Assembly: GCA_938022485.1 (NCBI GenBank) | Contig: CALIEE010000081.1 | Coordinates: forward strand, 1-6,903 | Direction: 5' to 3' | Length of the DNA: 6,903 nucleotides | Source: an uncultured bacterium | GTDB taxonomy: Bacteria > Bdellovibrionota_C > UBA2361 > SZUA-149 > CALKYB01 | Shown here: positions 4,926-6,903 of the stretch, in pieces | Layout of the letters: every line of letters begins with the position of its first letter | Numbering within the stretch: position 1 is the stretch's first letter | Made by a program: the position numbers and the translations under genes | Notes under the pieces: generated by a model | Databases searched by the model: none | What the model was told of the DNA's origin: nothing | Seen by the model: the letters and a program-made list of their open reading frames with translations, nothing else

Positions 4926-6794
4926 CTAGGCTGCTCGTATATCTGAGCGTTCTTTTCCTTCCCCACCTCCACCTCCACCTGGCCCACTATTAGAAGAAAC
5001 AATAGCTTCAACCTGGTTGGCATCCAAAGTTTCATCTCTAAGCAGTGCTTCAGCCAAGGCTTTCAAAGCTGCTTCGTTGTCCTTCAATATTTTTCTAGAC
5101 CTATCAAGTTGTTGATCAATAATCGATCTAACTTCTTCATCGATCTGATCCGCCGTACTCTCCGAATAATCTTGCTGGTGACCAAACTCTTTACCGAGAA
5201 AAACATCACCATCTTTTTTCCCGTAAGAAAGTGGTCCAAGTTTCTCACTCATCCCCCATTCACATACCATTCTTCTGGCAATAGAAGTTGCAGCAGAAAT
5301 GTCAGAGCTGGCTCCAGTTGTAATCTCATTAAAGGTCATCTCTTCAGCAGCACGTCCGCCGAAAGCAATCGCTATCCTATCCAACCAGTAATTCTTTGGG
5401 TAATTGTGCTTATCATCCGTAGGTAGTTGCATCATCAAGCCTAAAGCCATTCCCCGAGGAATGATTGTAACCTTGTGCACAGGTTCTGCATTAGGAAGCA
5501 TTTTTGCGACTAGAGCATGACCTGCTTCGTGATAAGCAATGATCTCTTTATCCTTATCGGAAAGGACAAGAGATCTTCTTTCAACGCCCATGATGATTTT
5601 ATCTTTCGCGTGTTCGAAATGTTTATGGGAAACAATTTCCTCGTCAATCAACGCCGCATAAAGAGCCGCTTCGTTGACTAAGTTAGCTAAATCGGCTCCA
5701 GAAAACCCCGGTGTACCTCTAGCAATCGTAGCCATATCGACTTTATCATCCAAGGGAACTTTCCTGGTATGAACATTCAAAATAGCTTCTCTACCTCTAA
5801 GATCAGGTAACGGGACAACAACTTGTCTATCAAATCGCCCAGGACGTAAAAGTGCAGGGTCAAGAACGTCGGGGCGGTTGGTAGCAGCAACCAGAATAAC
5901 TCCTTCGTTAGCTTCGAAGCCATCCATTTCCACTAACAGTTGGTTCAATGTCTGCTCACGCTCGTCATGACCTCCGCCAAGACCAGCACCACGGTGACGA
6001 CCAACCGCATCAATCTCATCGATGAAGATGATGCAAGGAGCATTCTTTTTACCACGAAGAAAAAGATCTCTAACTCTGGAAGCACCAACTCCCACAAACA
6101 TCTCCACGAAATCAGAGCCGGAAATACTAAAGAAAGGCACTCCTGCCTCTCCAGCAATTGCACGAGCCAACAGTGTCTTACCTGTTCCAGGACTACCTAC
6201 CAAAAGAACGCCTTTAGGAATTCTCCCTCCCAGCTTTCCGAAGCGTTTAGGGTCTTTCAGAAACTGAACAATTGCAGAAAGTTCATTCTTAGACTCTTCG
6301 ATTCCAGCTACGTCATCAAAGGTAACTTTGTTTTGGCCATCTTCTAAAAGCCGAGCTTTGCTTTTTCCAAAGCTGAGAGCCTTTCCCCCGCCAACCTGAA
6401 TCTGTCGCATGAAAAATATCCAAACCCCAATGAGCAAGAGCATTGGGAACCAGTTGGCTAAAAGAAGGAAATACCAAGATTCTTCGGCTTTGGGTTTTGA
6501 CTCAAAGTCGGCGCCAGATTCGCGCAAAACTTTAATCAACTCACCATCACTAGGGGGGGCGTGGGTTAAAAATTTGCCATTCGGAGTATCACCGTAACCT
6601 TCTTTATACTGACCGGCTATTTCATTTTCGAGAATGGTGACGCTTTCTACCTGTTGCTTCTCCAAAGACTCTCTGAATTCCGAGTATTTAATGACGTGGG
6701 ACCTTCCTCCTGGTTGTTCCAACAAACTGTAAAACAACATCAACATGAAAAACAGAAAGGCCCAAAGGGCAATATTTCTAGAGGTTTGGTTCAA
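4926..6794 (-). CDS. ftsH: ATP-dependent zinc metalloprotease FtsH
   Basis: FtsH is a membrane-bound hexameric AAA+ protease that removes damaged membrane proteins and selected regulators. The 622-residue protein has membrane segments at about 7-24 and 109-128 flanking a periplasmic domain. The AAA module follows, with Walker A GSPGTGKT (200-207), the pore loop FVG (233-235), Walker B IIFIDE (255-260) and the second region of homology with Arg317 and Arg320 as likely arginine fingers. The protease domain has HEAGH (422-426) and Asp498 as the probable third zinc ligand. The tail is glycine-rich (six Gly at 606-611) and ends in Ala-Ala. The start is a TTG: it has GGAG five bases upstream (6800-6803), an in-frame stop lies 30 bases upstream, and the next Met (17) is inside the first membrane segment. 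All catalytic residues are present. A terminator follows and cdaA starts 171 bases downstream. Confidence 0.99.
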   Translation of the reverse strand: MNQTSRNIALWAFLFFMLMLFYSLLEQPGGRSHVIKYSEFRESLEKQQVESVTILENEIAGQYKEGYGDTPNGKFLTHAPPSDGELIKVLRESGADFESKPKAEESWYFLLLANWFPMLLLIGVWIFFMRQIQVGGGKALSFGKSKARLLEDGQNKVTFDDVAGIEESKNELSAIVQFLKDPKRFGKLGGRIPKGVLLVGSPGTGKTLLARAIAGEAGVPFFSISGSDFVEMFVGVGASRVRDLFLRGKKNAPCIIFIDEIDAVGRHRGAGLGGGHDEREQTLNQLLVEMDGFEANEGVILVAATNRPDVLDPALLRPGRFDRQVVVPLPDLRGREAILNVHTRKVPLDDKVDMATIARGTPGFSGADLANLVNEAALYAALIDEEIVSHKHFEHAKDKIIMGVERRSLVLSDKDKEIIAYHEAGHALVAKMLPNAEPVHKVTIIPRGMALGLMMQLPTDDKHNYPKNYWLDRIAIAFGGRAAEEMTFNEITTGASSDISAATSIARRMVCEWGMSEKLGPLSYGKKDGDVFLGKEFGHQQDYSESTADQIDEEVRSIIDQQLDRSRKILKDNEAALKALAEALLRDETLDANQVEAIVSSNSGPGGGGGGEGKERSDIRAA

Positions 6795-6903
6795 TGTCGC
6801 TCCAAAGTGAAAAAATACTCAATCAAATTATTAACTAAAACTTACTTTTTGTTCTTATCTAGCGGGTATAGAGATTAGGATGCTGTGAGCCCAGCAATCT
6901 GAC
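6795..6903 (-). other. Region upstream of ftsH, possible tail of an unidentified gene
   Basis: On the minus strand one frame is open from the window edge to a TAG at 6859-6861, reading VRLLGSQHPNLYTR. It may be the end of an upstream gene (tilS often precedes ftsH in related gene orders), but fourteen residues are too few to identify it and another frame is open nearly as far. The remaining 64 bases are AT-rich and end in the ftsH Shine-Dalgarno. I find no convincing promoter or terminator in them. Confidence 0.25.

Noticed and set aside
4963..4982. Repeated CCACCT run at the end of ftsH
   Set aside because: It simply encodes the glycine-rich C-terminal tail of FtsH.
5940..6347. Long open frames on the plus strand across ftsH
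   Set aside because: They lie antisense to the conserved AAA module of ftsH, have no family resemblance and are explained by the codon pattern of the real gene.

Overview
The window is a housekeeping stretch of a bacterial chromosome with moderate base composition (by eye, mid-40s percent GC). All six recognisable genes lie on the minus strand, so transcription runs from position 6903 towards 1. In that direction the order is ftsH, cdaA, cdaR (ybbR family), glmM, tsaE and lysC, the last cut by the window edge. A series ftsH / cdaA / ybbR / glmM / tsaE / lysC recalls the gene order I remember from deltaproteobacteria and Bdellovibrio-like lineages. The two-membrane-span FtsH, the three-domain YbbR protein and the LysC type are compatible with that. 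The taxonomic placement is an inference from synteny and is not proven by any single marker here.

Region by region, in transcription order. Positions 6795-6903 are a short non-coding stretch, possibly with the last codons of an unidentified upstream gene at the edge. ftsH (4926-6794) begins at a TTG codon with a good Shine-Dalgarno and is followed by a convincing intrinsic terminator (4811-4844). cdaA (3888-4754), cdaR (2953-3891) and glmM (1598-2947) form a tight translational unit: a 4-base ATGA overlap, then a 5-base gap. The cdaA leader has no obvious ribosome binding site but does have two mutually exclusive short hairpins. After glmM comes about 420 bases without a credible gene (1177-1597), full of inverted repeats and potential RNA hairpins. 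tsaE (697-1176, start uncertain) and lysC (1-671, partial) follow, 25 bases apart.

Functionally, CdaA makes the second messenger c-di-AMP, CdaR is its membrane-anchored regulatory partner, and GlmM makes glucosamine-1-phosphate for peptidoglycan and binds CdaA in well-studied Gram-positive bacteria. This is the classical c-di-AMP/cell-wall module. FtsH is a membrane quality-control protease, TsaE belongs to the tRNA t6A-modification machinery, and LysC starts the aspartate pathway, which supplies lysine and diaminopimelate to the cell wall.

No new multi-gene system is visible. The parts worth a second look are non-coding: the structured region before tsaE-lysC, the 12-bp inverted repeat and GNRA-type hairpin after glmM, and the alternative hairpins before cdaA. 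A departure from the usual nucleotide-binding motif in LysC is also notable.
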